64,000 nt of DNA from Henckelia pumila (Eukaryota; Streptophyta; Magnoliopsida; Lamiales; Gesneriaceae): positions 152,968,861-153,032,860 of the forward strand of contig NC_133122.1 in NCBI RefSeq assembly GCF_033568475.1, in the 5' to 3' direction. Position numbers and translations under genes: made by a program. Below are positions 46,723 through 59,938 of the stretch, piece by piece (position 1 is the stretch's first letter; the number at the start of each line of letters is the position of its first letter). Under the pieces are notes generated by a model. The model made no database searches and had not been told where the DNA came from. It was given only the letters and a program-made list of their open reading frames with translations.

Positions 46723-48859
46723 CTAGAGAGAATGTTGAGACGGTGAACCATAATGTCCGGGCTGACCCCCGTGAGCTCCTATGAAGACCAGGAAAAGACA
46801 TCCTGATTCTTCCTTAGACAATCCACCAGATTTTGCCTCACATGCGGACTATGGTCAGCAGCTAACTTCACAACTTGAGCTCCGGAGCTCAGCTCTACCT
46901 TTTCATGGCCTTCTTCAGACATCAGGAACACATCTTGATCAAGCGTCCTCAGCGCTTGACCTGTTGAAACCATCCCCACTTCTCTTTGACTTCTCTTCGC
47001 ATTAATTTTTACCTCATTTACATAGCACAACCGAGCTGACTTTTGATCACCCCAAACGACTCAAACTTCACTTCCACTCAGGAACTTCAACTTCTGGTGG
47101 TAAGTGGATGCTACAGCTCGGAAATCGCTCAAGGCAGGATGACCCAAAATTCAATTGAAAGATGACGGTGCATCAACTACCGTGAAGTAAGCGATTTTGG
47201 TGACTCGTTTCTCTCCGATTCCAAGAGACAATGGGAGAACTATTTGACCCAAGGGTTGCAAAGCATGACCAATGAACCCATATAGTGCCGTAGTAATAGG
47301 GTCCAACTCGAAACCTTCTAACTTCATCTGATCCAAGGTTTCTTTGAAGATAATTTTTACCGAGCTTCCTGTTTCCACGAAGATACGGTCCACGTCATAA
47401 TTGGAAATAGTTAGGGTGACCAACAAAGGATCATTGTGAGGTATCGCCACATCTTTCAAGTCTTCTCTTCCAAAACTGATATTCGGGTCAGCCAAATAAT
47501 TGGGTTTAGGATTTACTTCAAAATTCTCCAACCTACATCCATGAGCCTTACGAGCCCTTCCTGAATCCTCATCTGTAGTCCCTCCTAAAATTATATGGAT
47601 AATGCCCTTATGGGGGTGGTTTGCTATCTGCCCGACCCTATCTCCTTGACCATTTTGAGGATCTCTTCCCCAATGGTCGGGTTGGTTCCCTCGAAATTCA
47701 TGCCTCTGATTCCTCCACTAGGGAGCTCGGCCTTGGCGAGGAGGGTTTGCTCGCCTAGTAAGCTCAGCCCTGATTTTGGGATCCTCATTAATGATCCTCT
47801 GCACCTCCTCACCTAACCTCTGAAAATCATTATTGAAATGCCCATACTCCTGATGAAAGTCGCAGAACTTATAAGATGGAGGTAATCACAGACCCCTATC
47901 AGCATTTTGGGGTCTCTCAAGTACTTGTCTCTCCTCACATATTTGCATTGCTTTCTCCAGACTTACAGAAAGAGGAATGTAACGGTAAGGTCCCTTATCC
48001 CTGATCGGCTCCTCTGCAGCCCTCTTCTTCCCTAATTCCACTCTTCCTTCTGGCTTTATTCCAGACTTGTTGCTTGATTTGCTTTCGAAGGGTCCTTCCA
48101 ACTTTCTCTGCCTCTGTGAATCCTCTAAGTTTACATATTTCTCAGCTCGGCTGAGGAGCTCATCAAAAGTTACAGGAGGCTTTTTAACCAAAGACTTAAA
48201 AAACTCTCCTCATCTTAATCCTTGGGTGAAAGAGTTCACCAAAGTGTCAGCAGTTGCAGAGGTACCTCCAGTGATGCTGTATTGAAACGTTGGATGTATT
48301 CCCTCAGGGGTTCCACCTCGGATTGCTTTAAATTAAACAAACTAAGAGAAGTCTTCAAGTATCTCTCACTACTTGCAAACTGATGCACAAAAGCTAAGCT
48401 GGAATCATTGAAGCTCCGAATGCTGCCGGGCTGCAAGATATTAAACCATTGCTGAGCCGACCTCACCAAGGTGGTGAGGAAAACTCGACATTTGATTGCA
48501 TCCGAATACCTGTGCAATAAGGCCAAATTTTTTAACCTCCCCAAGTGTTCTTCTGGATCTGAGCTCCCATCATATTCCCCTACTGTGGGCTGCTTGAAAT
48601 TTTCAAGGAGCTCCTCGTCTAGAATAGCCCGAGAGAACGGACTTTACCTTTGCATTGGCCCAGGATGACCTCCGACCTGCCGACCCAACCTTCTGATTTC
48701 CTCCCACATTGCATCCATTTGGTTCGGCTGACCCTCTGGTGGAGGAGGAGGTGGTTGATTCTGATTAATGGTCGTTTGCACCATTTGGGTGACGAACTGG
48801 CTGAGCTGATCTACAATCATGTCAGCCACATTTCTGACTCCTCTTCCTCTTCCTTTCAT
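46723..48859 (-). pseudogene. Tat-2 gag and protease (decayed)
   Basis: The gag start is probably MKGRGRGVRNVAD at 48859. The capsid core (48544-48236) has KCRVFLTTLVRSAQQWFNIL and FVHQFASSERYLKTSLSLF, typical of the plant gypsy gag domain. 48191-47886 continues the gag (FDELLSRAEKYVNLED). The protease (47531-47151) shows the active-site segment as RIFVETGSSVKI, with Glu where the catalytic Asp is expected. A spacer to RT (47030-46779) includes LRKNQDVFSW. Several stops and frame changes separate the parts. The left end is cut by the Athila-like insertion. Confidence 0.85.
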
Positions 48860-48883
48860 GTCTATGTCTTAGCTCAAAGTTCT

Positions 48884-48899
48884 CACAGATGGCGCCAAT
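48884..48899 (-). promoter_or_regulatory. Tat-2 primer-binding site
   Basis: On the minus strand ATTGGCGCCATCTGTGAG directly follows the LTR end ...AACATCA. TGGCGCC-type primer sites are usual in Tat elements; the tRNA was not assigned. Confidence 0.7.
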
Positions 48900-49800
48900 T
48901 GATGTTTATCAATAAAGTGATCTCCTTGGATGAGCTAACTAGCCGAGCTAACAAAACTCCTCAAATGGATTATGAGCTGTTTCTGACCTGAAACCATGAA
49001 CAAGAGGGTTAAGGGGGCCTGAAGGTGTTTTGGCGTATCCCCTCCGACGCTCAAGTCAGATGCTAGGATATTGAAATATAGTGAGTGGTGTGTGCACTTG
49101 AGTGAAAATTGGAATACAAATAATGAAAGTGAACTTGGTATTTATAGGAAAGGACTCCGGATTTGGCGCTTACCTTCCTTATCAAAAACCCAAGAATACC
49201 CGGATCACAATCCCGAATATCTAGGCTGAGATCTTGCCCGAATCCTATCCGACAAATTTAATATTGATATACACGTTTTATCCAAGCTGAACTTCCATCA
49301 GCGGGACACTATACTGCTGCCCTCTAGGGAGTAATATGAAGAATGGTGAGTGAGATGTTGCCGAACTCTTGAGCTCACATAAACAACTGATCCTAACATC
49401 TTAGCTAACTTACTGAGGTTGCTGAGCCAACCTGTTGAGCTAGCCTTTTGCTGCAATAAGAGTAAGGGAGCTTTGATAAACTCCTGGGCTTTAACATTAC
49501 CGATCCCACCTCACAACTTACGTCCTAAACTTGACAGTGAGGGATCTTGGCCAAGCTCTCGAGCTCCCACGGCCGAGCTCCCGATCCCGATCCGATCTGA
49601 CAAATATGATGAGGGAGTTTGGCGGAGATCCCGAGCTCTCGTGGCCGAGCTCCCGATCCGATCTGACAAATATGGCGAGGGAGTTTGGCCGAGCTCCCGA
49701 GATCCCATGGCCGAGCTCCCGAACCGGCCCTAGATTGATAGTGAGAGCCTTTGAGCTTAGGGTCATCGATGAGATGAGCTAATCTCCTCCCGGGGTATCA
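48900..49800 (-). repeat. Tat-2 5' LTR, about 901 bp
   Basis: Minus strand TGATACCCCGGGAG ... AACATCA. TATA box CCTATAAATACC at about 49138-49149. At 49541-49735 lies a tandem repeat of about 71 bp, with 'cgagctcccgatccgatctg' and 'acaaatatg' in each copy (2-3 copies), upstream of the TATA box. Confidence 0.8.
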
Positions 49801-49813
49801 ATATATATGAAAA

Positions 49814-50053
49814 ATGGGTTCATCGGAGAAATCTTCGATGATGGGCTGCCACAAGTATATTCAGATGCAAAAGGAGGCTTCACCGCGGGAATTTCCGATG
49901 ATGATGTCATCGTTCTTGTCGTTTCACCCAGCCACTGAATTGACTCGGATTTTTGATGAGTTGCAGAAAGCTACCATTGTCCACGTCTCTCGCCCCGATC
50001 CCAGCGATATAAGCCCCATGCTACTACTGGGTTACTCCATTTAGTTGTAATAC
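49814..50053 (+). pseudogene. Phospholipase D zeta-like first exon (dead fragment)
   Basis: A reading frame opens MGSSEKSSMMGCHKYIQMQK and continues with FPMMMSSFLSFHP, TRIFDELQKATIVHVSRPD and DISPMLL, a strong match from memory to the N-terminus of plant PLD zeta (the PX/PH type). After TACTCCATT the reading continues as TAG TTG TAA TAC AAA TAG where the family has a run of sense codons, so three stops fall within 20 codons. The sequence then reaches what looks like the old exon end near 50053. No later exon follows. The Tat-2 LTR ends only 13 bp before the ATG, so the old promoter is lost or displaced. Confidence 0.75.
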
Positions 50054-50641
50054 AAATAGGCTATGGATCAGTGTGTTTCCATACGAACCATGTTATATTG
50101 ATACAACAATCGTTGGAGATAAGTCAAAGGAAGTAGAAGAAAAAAAAAGAAGTTTCGCATATCTAAAATGTCTTGCAATGAAACATGTGGTCGCCCAAAA
50201 CAACACCTGCAAGTTATTTAACGCTGCTGCCGGCAACCACCTCTGGGCAAAGATCGACCTATCACCGCATGGTTAACTCATAGGCGCATCGATCAGTTCA
50301 AAAAGCCCCATCAATCATCACTTCTATCTTCAATATTTCGCTGAGGAAGTTGGGGGTCGCGCAATCGACTTTGTCTTGGGTATTCCGTTCGATCGATTTG
50401 ATTCACGTAAAATAATTATAAACCAATAATCTTTGATCTAGCCTACATGTTTCCCTTCGGTTCTAAACCAACCACCGCCTTTTGTGCCACCCGGGTCGCC
50501 GGAAATTGAAGGAAAATCGTCATTGTTCCTGCGCGCAAAACATGATATCTTGAGTTTCTTGAAAATTTGGCATTTGTTTTCGATCTTAGAGGAATTGAAT
50601 TGATAATTCTTCTTTGAGGTACAGTAGCATCGAGATCCATG
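50054..50641. other. Unique sequence between the PLD-like exon and the Tekay-like element
   Basis: Less AT-rich than typical intergenic DNA here. Open frames of 67 codons (plus, 50073-50276) and 65-68 codons (minus, 50438-50644) are present, but I recognise no family. It could be the remainder of a captured or broken host gene. The minus-strand frames run straight into the Tekay-like insertion point. Confidence 0.4.
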
Positions 50642-50646
50642 CAAGT

Positions 50647-52746
50647 TGAAAGGGCCCGTGTCCTGATTTAATATTTAATGATCAAACAACCAGGATTAAC
50701 TAATGTAAACAGCGAAAACGAGTTAAAAATTTGCGTTTTGGGCCTACAGAAAATTCGGCATAACCTATTCGTAAATAGGACATCCCAAAAACCTGTATAA
50801 CACAATCAACAATATATACTCGAAAATAGAGTCACAACTCCAATTTACTAACCTATAGCCACACTGGCCAGGACTAAACACATGCAGAGCCGGCAAGGCT
50901 CGATCACACAAATAACAATCCAAAACAAAGTCCAAAACTATCGATACAGATACACAGGGAATCACCCCGGCAAATATAAAACTCGCCAAACTGATATATA
51001 CATATATCTGGGAACTCGACTCCACGCTTGTCTCACTGGGTACCACTAGATGACGCTCCACCAGATGCGTCAAATCCCCCTGGATAACCTGCTATGGAAT
51101 CACAAACAACCACAACATAAAAAGAAAACAGGGGTCGGACCCCAGTACGACAAACTAGAAAAATTACGACAAATATAACGGACATGAATAAAATCAAGTA
51201 CAATGAAATGAAATGCAATATAATGCGTGGCAGGTATCAATAGAATAAGGGATACCAAATGGAGTCCAAACGAAACGTATCACAATAATCTCAGTGGCCA
51301 CCCGTGCCAGGAACGCAACAGACCTCGAATCATCACTGCTAATCCACACACGTAGCATCGAGGGCGACAGGAGCTACCCGTCCGGCCTCATGCTGTCATT
51401 AGGAGTGTTGTACGTAGCATCGAGAGCACGGTTGCTACCCGCTCGGTCTCGTGCTAACTCAGGAATGCACTAAATAATGTCACTCGCTCCATCGATGACT
51501 CAATACATCTCAAGAGATCAATATGAATAGCAATCAAAGGAGTCAAGGCTCAACGTGCTATGAAAAATTGTAAATGAGTGAATGCAATCATATAATCCAC
51601 ATAAGCACATAAAACACGTTATCACTCATTACAAAATACTTAATATCATTACATGTCATTTTAGGCGTCGTAATTAAACGACTCATACGTACCTCAACCA
51701 ACACTTAATTTACCACAGAATATCTCAAGTATTTCTCGAAGAGTCCAATCCTGTGGAAACCATTTATTCCATATTAATTCCTATTTCCATTTATATAATC
51801 TGAGAATTACTGAAACTAAGTCTAAAAATCAAACTAACATTTCTACAAATTCATATCTCATATAAAATCATCCTATAAATGTCTAAATATCGAATAAACG
51901 ACTCTAAAAGTTGAAATACCCAAAGTAGAACAATCTGAATTTTCCGAAAATTCCTACAAATTTCAAAAATTCGCATTTATATTTTCAAGAGCATCTAAAC
52001 ACTCAATTAATGAATAATCAACACTTAAATTCGAAAATCCCCAATATAAAAAAATCTGAAAATTCGAAATTAATCCCAAATAAATTCTGAAAAATAGTCA
52101 ATACCTTCAATCAACTCCGATATAATTCCTACAACCAATAATAAATCAAAAATCAATTATCGGATGTCAATTGAATCGAAATACCCAAAATTCGAAGCCC
52201 TAACTTCGAAATATACCTTAAGACTTCGAATTAAAGGTCTAAACAACCGGAACAACACTCCTCCTAGCTCAGGCGGCGATTGGACGACGGCTAGGGGCGG
52301 CGAAGACGGCGGCTGGTCGGAGTCGGGTTTCGACCAACGCGAGAAAATCTTACAATATTGGTATCAAAAGAAAGCTTACGTCGCGAGGATTCCAGAACTA
52401 TATTTACTTTTGAAAATCGATTACCGACGGCAAAGATACGGAGATTTGAAGCGATAGGAAAATTTTAAGAAAAGAAAACAAAAGAAACGAAGAAGAAGAC
52501 GCGACGCAGGTGGATGGAGGAGAGAGATTGTGATATATATTATATATTTATATATAGATATGTATTAGTTTAATGTGTGTTTTATTTTATTTATTCGGGG
52601 TTAAAACTTGACCCGGTTTGATTTATTTCAATTCTTGTGTGCTCTATAAATAATATATGCATTGTAATATCGTCTATAAACTGATATTTATAAATACATA
52701 TTTTTAACACACAAATTAATTAACATAGTAAAATCGGGTCCTTACA
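50647..52746 (-). repeat. Tekay-like 3' LTR, 2100 bp
   Basis: Highly similar to the 5' LTR, with scattered substitutions and small indels (about a few percent by eye). The minus-strand TATA-like stretch is at about 52530-52560, followed by a GC-rich leader segment at 52250-52330. Confidence 0.9.
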
Positions 52747-52829
52747 TTTCTCCCCCTCTAAAAAGAAGATTTCGTCCTCGAAATCAAACACACATCAAAC
52801 TTATATACAAAGGGATTAAACATCTACCA

Positions 52830-55800
52830 CTAATAGTACATAGGGAAATCAGAGTACATGGAATAAATCACCACATTGTCAAACAAATGAGGCCATTCTT
52901 GACGCATTCTAGACTCCAATTCCCATGTAGCTTCTTCTCTTCCATGTCTACTCCATTCCACCATAACCAAAGGAATCGTCTTGTTCCTAAGTTGCTTTTC
53001 TTTACGATCAAGGATCTGCACTGGATACTCAACATAGCTAAGGGAACTATCCAACTCCACATCATCAGCCCTCAAGATATGAGAAGGATCTGGTTCATAC
53101 TTCCGCAGCATAGATACGTGAAATACATCATGTATCGCAGACAAATTCTGTGGCAAATTCAAACGATACGCCAAAATACCAATCTTCTCAACAATATCGT
53201 ACGGACCGATATAACAAGGAGCTAATTTCCCTTTACGCCCAAATCTCATAGTACCACGAAATGGTGATACTTTCAAGAAAACAAAATCGCCAACCTGAAA
53301 TTCTAAAGGTCTACGCCTATTATTAGCATAGCTGGCTTGACGATCCTGGGCTGCTTTCATTCTTTTCCTGATCAGTACAACTTTTTCTTTCATCTCTTGA
53401 ATAAACTCAGGTCCTGACAACTGTCGTTCTCCTACTTCTTCCCAACATATCTGAGATCTACATTTTCTGCCATACAAGGCTTCAAATGGTGCCATCCCGA
53501 TAGATACTTGATAACTATTATTGTAAGAGAATTCCACCAAAGCTAAAGATTCTTGCCAACCACCACTGAAATCCATCACAACAGCTCGTAATAAATCTTC
53601 AAGCGTCTGAATAGTTCTTTCAGATTGACCATCTGTCTGTGGATGATAGGCAGTACTCATGGCCAATTTAGAACCCAAAGCTGATTGCAAACTAGACCAA
53701 AACTTAGAAGTAAATCTGGGATCACGGTCTGATACTATAGTAACTGGCACACCATGCAATCGCACTATCTGATCAATGTACATTTTCGCCATTTTTGTAT
53801 ATGTCCAAGTACGATCATAAGGAATAAAATGGGCAGATTTAGACAATCTATCCACAATAACCCAAATGGCATCACAACCACGATTAGATCGAGGTAGGTG
53901 TGTCACGAAATCCATAGTAATGTGTTCCCAATTCCACTGTGGTACTTCAAGACTAAGTAACATACCACCTGGTCTCATTCTTTCAGCCTTCACTTGTTGA
54001 CATGTCAGGCACTTAGCCACAAAGTCAGAAATATATTTCTTCATACCTTCCCACCAGTAATGGGCTTTCAAAATATGATACATCTTTCTAATTCCAGGAT
54101 GTACACTATGTCGACTACAATGAGCTTCACGTAGTATCTCTTCTTTCAAATCTATCAAATTCGGAACCACAAGTCTACCATTATAACGCAAACATCCATC
54201 AGAAGCAACAACGAATTTCCCTGACTGACCAGCTGGAGTTAATTCTTTCAAGTGATGAATGTATGGATCAGTCTTTTGTGCTGCTTTGATTTTCAAAATT
54301 ATTCGTGGTTCAACTTGAATAGATGAAACTATGAAATGATTACCTTTAGCTCGATAAGTCCATCCTGAAGTTCCCAAATGCTCATGAAGTTTAGAAATAG
54401 TTAAAGATGCCAACATCTTAGTATGAACTTTTCTGCTCAAAGCATCTGCAACTTGATTCACATTTCCTGGCTGGTATTGAATATCACAGTCAAAATCCTT
54501 TAGCAGTTCCAACCATCGACGTTGTCTCATATTCAAATCAGACTGTGTGAATAAATATTTCAGACTCTTATGATCGGAATAAATCACAAACTGTTTACCA
54601 TACAGATAATGACGCCATATTTTCAATGCATGCACAATGGCAGCCAATTCTAAATCATGAATTGGATAACGAGTCTCATGTGGTTTCAATATACGAGATG
54701 CATACGCAATCACGCGTCCATTTTGCATCAAAACACAACCTAGTCCATTCAAAGAAGCATCTGCACATACAACAAAGCCACCTGAGCCTGAAGGTAATGC
54801 TAGTACTGGAGCCGTAGTCAGTTTTTCTTTCAAAGTATGGAAACTAGCTTCACATTCCTCAGTTCACACAAAACGTCGATCTTTTTGAGTCAATATAGTC
54901 ATAGGCCTAGCTATTTCGGAAAATCCCTTGATGAAACGCCTGTAATAGCCAGCCAAACCCAAAAAGCTACGAATCTCAGAGACATTGGTTGGTCGAGACC
55001 AATTAAGAACAGATTCAATTTTACTAGGATCGACAGATACCCCTTGAGCTGATATCACATGTCCTAGAAATAATACTCTATCCAACCAAAATTCACACTT
55101 CGAAAACTTAGCATATAATTGTGATGTTCTGAGTTTCTGAAGTACTAATGTCAAATGTTCTTTATGCTCATTCCTTGACTTAGAATAAATCAAAATGTCA
55201 TCAATAAACACGATAACAAATCTATCTATGAATTCTCAAAACACACGATTCATTAAATCCATGAAAACCGCTGGAGCATTAGTCAACCCGAAAGGCACAA
55301 CTAAGAATTCATAATGCCCATAACGTGTTCGAAATGCTGTCTTGGGAACATCTTCCTCTCGAGCTCGAAGTTGATGATATCCGGAACGAAGATCAAATTT
55401 AGAATACACAGATGTACCCTGCAACTGATCAAACAAGTCATCAATTCGTGGCAAAGGATACTTATTCTTCACAGTAGCCTGGTTCAATTGCCGATAATCG
55501 ATGCACATTCTCATCGTTCCGTCTTTATTTTTCACAAATAAAACTGGAGCACCCCAAGGCGACACACTTGGTCTAATATAACCTTTTTCCAGCAAATCTT
55601 GCAATTGTGTCTTAAGTTCTTTCAATTCTGCTGGAGCTAATCGATATGGGGCTCGAAAAATAGGACTTGTCCCTGACATCAACTCAATGCTAAGATCTAT
55701 TTCTCTCTGAGGCGGAAAACCAGGAATCTCATCAGGAAATACATCAGGAAAATCCTTGACGACAGGAATATCTGAAACTTTCAATTTCTCCTCCTTCGTC

Positions 55801-57576
55801 GCATCAAGAGCATAGATCATAAATCCTTCATGTCCTATCGACAATAATCTAAACATTTCCATTGCCGATACTAATGAAATGCGAGATTGTGAATCACTAT
55901 CATAAAAATTCTACTTATTGCCATAATACGGTCTAAATCTCACAATTCCATGAAAACAATCAACAGTAGCTCTATAATTCATCAGTGTATCCATACCCAG
56001 AATACAATCAAAATCAGACAAAGCTAATTTGATTAGATTGGTTATCATGATCTTATCCTCAAATCTAATCACACAATTAAAAACTATCTCATTAGACATC
56101 AAGAAAACACCAGCAGGAGTAGCAACAGACACAGTATCCAACAACGGAGTAAAAGCAATCTCATGCTCATCAGCAAATGTAACAGATAAAAATGAATGAG
56201 ATGCACCTGTGTCTATCAAGATACGTGCAGGATAATAAAAAAATATAGCAAATACCTGCAATAACTCCCCCAGGTGCATCTTGTGCCTGATCCTGAGTCA
56301 TAGCATGGACTTGAGCCTGCTGTGGCCTTGGAAAACGCTGCTGACTCTGAGATGGATACCTAGGCTGCTGCGTTGGCTGTACCGGAACATAAGGCTGTGT
56401 AGGAGCAAATTGCGGTACAGGAGCATATGGCCTGAATGATGGTATTCCAGGAAACTGGCAAAACTGTTGCGGTTGCAATTGTTGTCTTCCAGCATTTGGG
56501 CATACTCTAGACGAATGTCCAGCCTGCCCACAAGTATAACAAGTTCCTGGAAATCCTGTACAATGTGCACTCAAATGATTACCACCACATCTGTCACAGT
56601 ACACTCTACCAGACGATCCAACTGAACTTCCACCACTGGAACTGGAGGAACTGGACTGTGGCTTCTTTTTAAATGACTTTCCTCTAGCTTTAAACCAAGG
56701 CTTCTTCACTTGCTGAGAAGATTGCGTAGGCTGATATGGAGGTAAACCCATTGGTGTCTGTGAATTGCTTCCAGCTCCTTGAGGAACAGATGCTGGGATT
56801 GATTGTGGTTCACCCCTGAGTAGACTTGCTTCAATCTTCTTTGCATTTTCTACGGCTTTCATATAAGTGGATGGAGTTCCTGTAGTTACCAACGTGTGGA
56901 TAGTTCGTGTAAGCCCCTTCAGAAAATGTGAAATCTTTGACCGATCATTCTTTGCAACATGTGGGACATGAGGCAAAAGAGCAGAAAACTGAGAAGCATA
57001 TTCAGCAACAGATTTATTGCCTTGCACCAACAGATTAAATTAATCTTCTTTAGCAGAATAATAAAATGTTGGTGCATATTCTTGTGCAAACTGTTTACGA
57101 AATACTTCCCATGTGATCTTTTCACCAGAATCAGAAAGTGTTTCTGCTGTCGTTTCCCACCAAAGTTGCGCTCGGTCTTTAAGTTGAAAAGGAACTAATT
57201 TCAGGCAAATTTCATCAGGATATTCTAGTCCATTAAACATATTGTTGAGACTTTTCAACCAACTAGCAGCTTTCTCACTTCCTTTATTGCCAAAGAACTT
57301 TTGAGGACGCAACTCCTGAAATTGAGAAATTATTAATCGTATTCCTCCCATTTTCTCAGTCAATTGGGCTACTGGATCAGTCTCAGCCTGAATCGATTTT
57401 CCTTTGTCAGGATTTACCCATGGCTGTTGTTCCACCTCTAATACCACATCTCTCGGAGGCTGAACGGCTGGTCGACCACGTCTTCCCCTGACAATATCAT
57501 CAAGATTTCTAACATTTTCCGCTGCAGACTCTTCTACAACTTCTTTTCCTTTTCTATCTCTTCCTCCCGGTGCCAT
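52830..57576 (-). pseudogene. Tekay-like gag-pol (multiple nonsense codons)
   Basis: gag starts MAPGGRDRKGKEVVEE (57576); capsid core WETTAETLSDSGEKITWEVF; zinc knuckle CYTCGQAGHSSRVC. Protease ILIDTGASHSFLS; RT with [20 protein letters not shown] and the box [10 protein letters not shown]; RNase H ([20 protein letters not shown]); integrase with HPGIRKMYH ... CLTCQQ and triad D in ITMDFVTH, D in VSDRDPRF, E in DGQSERT; C-terminal chromodomain ([20 protein letters not shown]). Stops at 57040-57042, 55911-55913, 55236-55238 and in the RT-RNase H link near 54834-54866, and a frameshift near 56240. The last 667 codons (54833-52830) are open. Not autonomous now. Confidence 0.92.
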
Positions 57577-57842
57577 TCTACAAGACACAAGGATTTAAAT
57601 ACACAGGCAGAAAGAACGTAACGAACAGAAAACTATGATAAGAACTCAGAGTTCTAATAAGAATTCATAAACTAAGTTGGAAAGCCAAGAACTACTGGTT
57701 CTATCAGATAAGTTCAAATCAAACAAAACAAGTCACGTAAGAACAAGTAGTCACACACATACGCAACCATATTGTTAGTGTCTAAACTCGAGTGTCCTAG
57801 ATTCTAATTCGAGCATATCCCAGTTTATGCTCTGATACCAAA

Positions 57843-59933
57843 TGACAGGGCCCGTGTCCTGATTTAATATTTAATGATCAAACAACCAGGATTAACTAAT
57901 GTAAACAGCGAAAACGAGTTAAAAATTTGCGTTTTGGGCCTACAAAAAATTCGGCATGACCTATTCATAAATAGGACATCCCAAAAACCTGTATAACACA
58001 ACCAACAATATATACTCGAAAATAGAGTCACAACTCCAATTTACAAACCTATAGCCGCACTGGCCAGGACTAAACACATGCAGAGCCGGCAAGGCTCGAT
58101 CACACAAATAAAAATCCAAAACAAAGTCCAAAACTATCGATACAGATACACATGGCATCACCCCGGCAAATATAAAACTCGCCAAACTGATATATACATA
58201 TATCTGGGAACTCGACTCCATGCTCGTCTCACTGGGTACCACTAGATGACGCTCCACCAGATGCGTCAAATCCCCCTGGATAACCTGCTATGGAATCACA
58301 AACAACCACAACATAAAAAGAAAACAGGGGTCGGACCCCAGTACGACAAACTAGAAAAATTACGACAAATATAACAGACATGAATAAAATCAAGTACAAT
58401 GCAATGAAATGCAATGTAATGCGTGGCAGGTATCAATAGAATAAGGGATACCAAATGGAGTCCAAACGAAACGTATCACAATAATCTCAGTGGCCACCCG
58501 TGCCAGGAACGCAGCAGACCTCGAATCATCACTGCTAATCCACACATGTAGCATCGAGGGCGATAGGAGCTACCCGTCCGGCCTCATGCTGTCATCAGGA
58601 GTGTCGTACGTAGCATCGAGAGCACGGTTGCTACCCGCTCGGTCTCGTGCTAACTCAGGAGTGCACTAAATAATGTCACTCACTCTATCGATGACTCAAT
58701 ACATCTCAAGAGATTAATATCAATAGCAATCAAAGGAGTCAAGGCTCAACGTGCTATGAAAAATTGTAAATGAGTGAATGCAATCATATAATCCATATAA
58801 GCATATAAAACACGTTATCACTCATTACAAAATACTTAATATCATTACATGCCATTATAGGCGTCGTAATTAAACGGCTCATACGTACCTCAACCAACAC
58901 TTAATTTACCACAGAATATCTCAAGTATTTCTCGAAGAGTCCAATCCTGTGGAAACCATTTATTCCATATTAATTCCTATTTCCATTTATATATTCTGAG
59001 AATTACTGAAACTAAGTCTAAAAATCAAACTAACATTTCTACAAATTCATATCTCATATAAAATCATCCTATAAATGTCTAAATATCGAATAAACGACTC
59101 TAAAAGTTGAAATATCCAAAGTAGAACAATTTGAATTTTCCAAAAATTCCTACAAATTTCGAAAATTCGCATTTATATTTTCTAGAGCATCTAAACACTC
59201 AATTAATGAATAATCAACACTTAAATTCGAAAATCCCCAATATAAAAAAATCTGAAAATTCGAAATTAATCCCAAATAAATTCTGAAAAATAGTCAATAC
59301 CTTCAATCAACTCCGATATAATTTCTACAACCAATAATAAATCAAAAATCAATTATCGGATGTCAATTGAATCAAAATACCCAAAATTCGAAACCCTAAC
59401 TTCGAAATATACCTTAGACTTCGAATTAAAGGTCTAAACAACCGGAACAACACTCCTCCTAGCTCAGGCGGCGATCGGACGACGTCTAGGGGCGGCGAAG
59501 ACGGCAGCTGGTCGGAGTCGGGTTTCGACCAACGCGAGGAAATCTTACAATATTGGTATCAAAAGAAAGCTTACGTCGCGAGGATTCCAGAACTATATTT
59601 ACTTTTGAAAATCGATTACCAACGGTAAAGATACGGAGATTTGAAGCGATAGGAAAATTTGAAGAAAAAAAAACAAAAGAAACGAAGAAGAAGACGCGAC
59701 GCAGGCGAATGGAGGAGAGAGATTGTGATATATATTATATATTTATATATAGATATGTATTAGTTTAATGTGTGTTTTATTTTATTTATTTGGGGTTAAA
59801 ACTTGACCCGGTTTGAGTTATTTCAATTCTTGTGTGCTCTATAAATAATATATGCATTGTAATATCGTCTATAAACCGATATTTATAAATACATTTTTTT
59901 AACACACAAATTAATTAACATCGGGTCCTTACA
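57843..59933 (-). repeat. Tekay-like 5' LTR, 2091 bp
   Basis: Same family as 50647-52746; begins (minus) TGTAAGGACCCGATG and ends CCCTGTCA before the primer site. Confidence 0.9.
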
Positions 59934-59938
59934 CAAGT

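Larger units (their letters stand above)
34978..49800 (-). mobile_element. Tat-2: degenerate Ty3/gypsy Tat element split by an Athila-like element
   Basis: Minus-strand order from right: 5' LTR (49800-48900), primer site, broken gag and protease (48859-46723), Athila-like insertion (46717-41456), RT/RNase H/integrase (41455-38484), 45-bp tandem repeats, antisense ORF on plus (35393-37395), polypurine tract (about 35026-35014) and a 36-bp stub of the 3' LTR (35013-34978). Stops and frameshifts occur in every coding region, so it is older than Tat-1 or has decayed faster. The spacer 37396-38130 holds short repeats such as 'agctcccgaagggag' plus 'gcataataaacact' (twice). Confidence 0.85.
50647..59933 (-). 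mobile_element. Tekay/Del-type chromovirus retrotransposon, full length but broken (9.29 kb)
   Basis: 3' LTR 50647-52746 and 5' LTR 57843-59933 (minus orientation), bounded TGTAAGGACCCG ... TCA. The duplication caagt flanks both sides (50642-50646 and 59934-59938). Primer site TGGTATCAGAGC (57840-57829, minus) and polypurine tract AGAGGGGGAGAAA (about 52759-52747) are in place. The pol order RT, RNase H, integrase, chromodomain defines a chromovirus; the long LTRs fit Tekay/Del. The coding region has several stops and one frameshift. Confidence 0.92.

Noticed and set aside
49419..49782. Overlapping frames in the Tat-2 5' LTR
   Set aside because: They come from the ~71-bp tandem repeat, open on both strands, with no domain.
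50438..50644. First exon of a minus-strand host gene
   Set aside because: Two overlapping frames are open, no family is recognisable and no splice donor is convincing; kept only as unexplained sequence.
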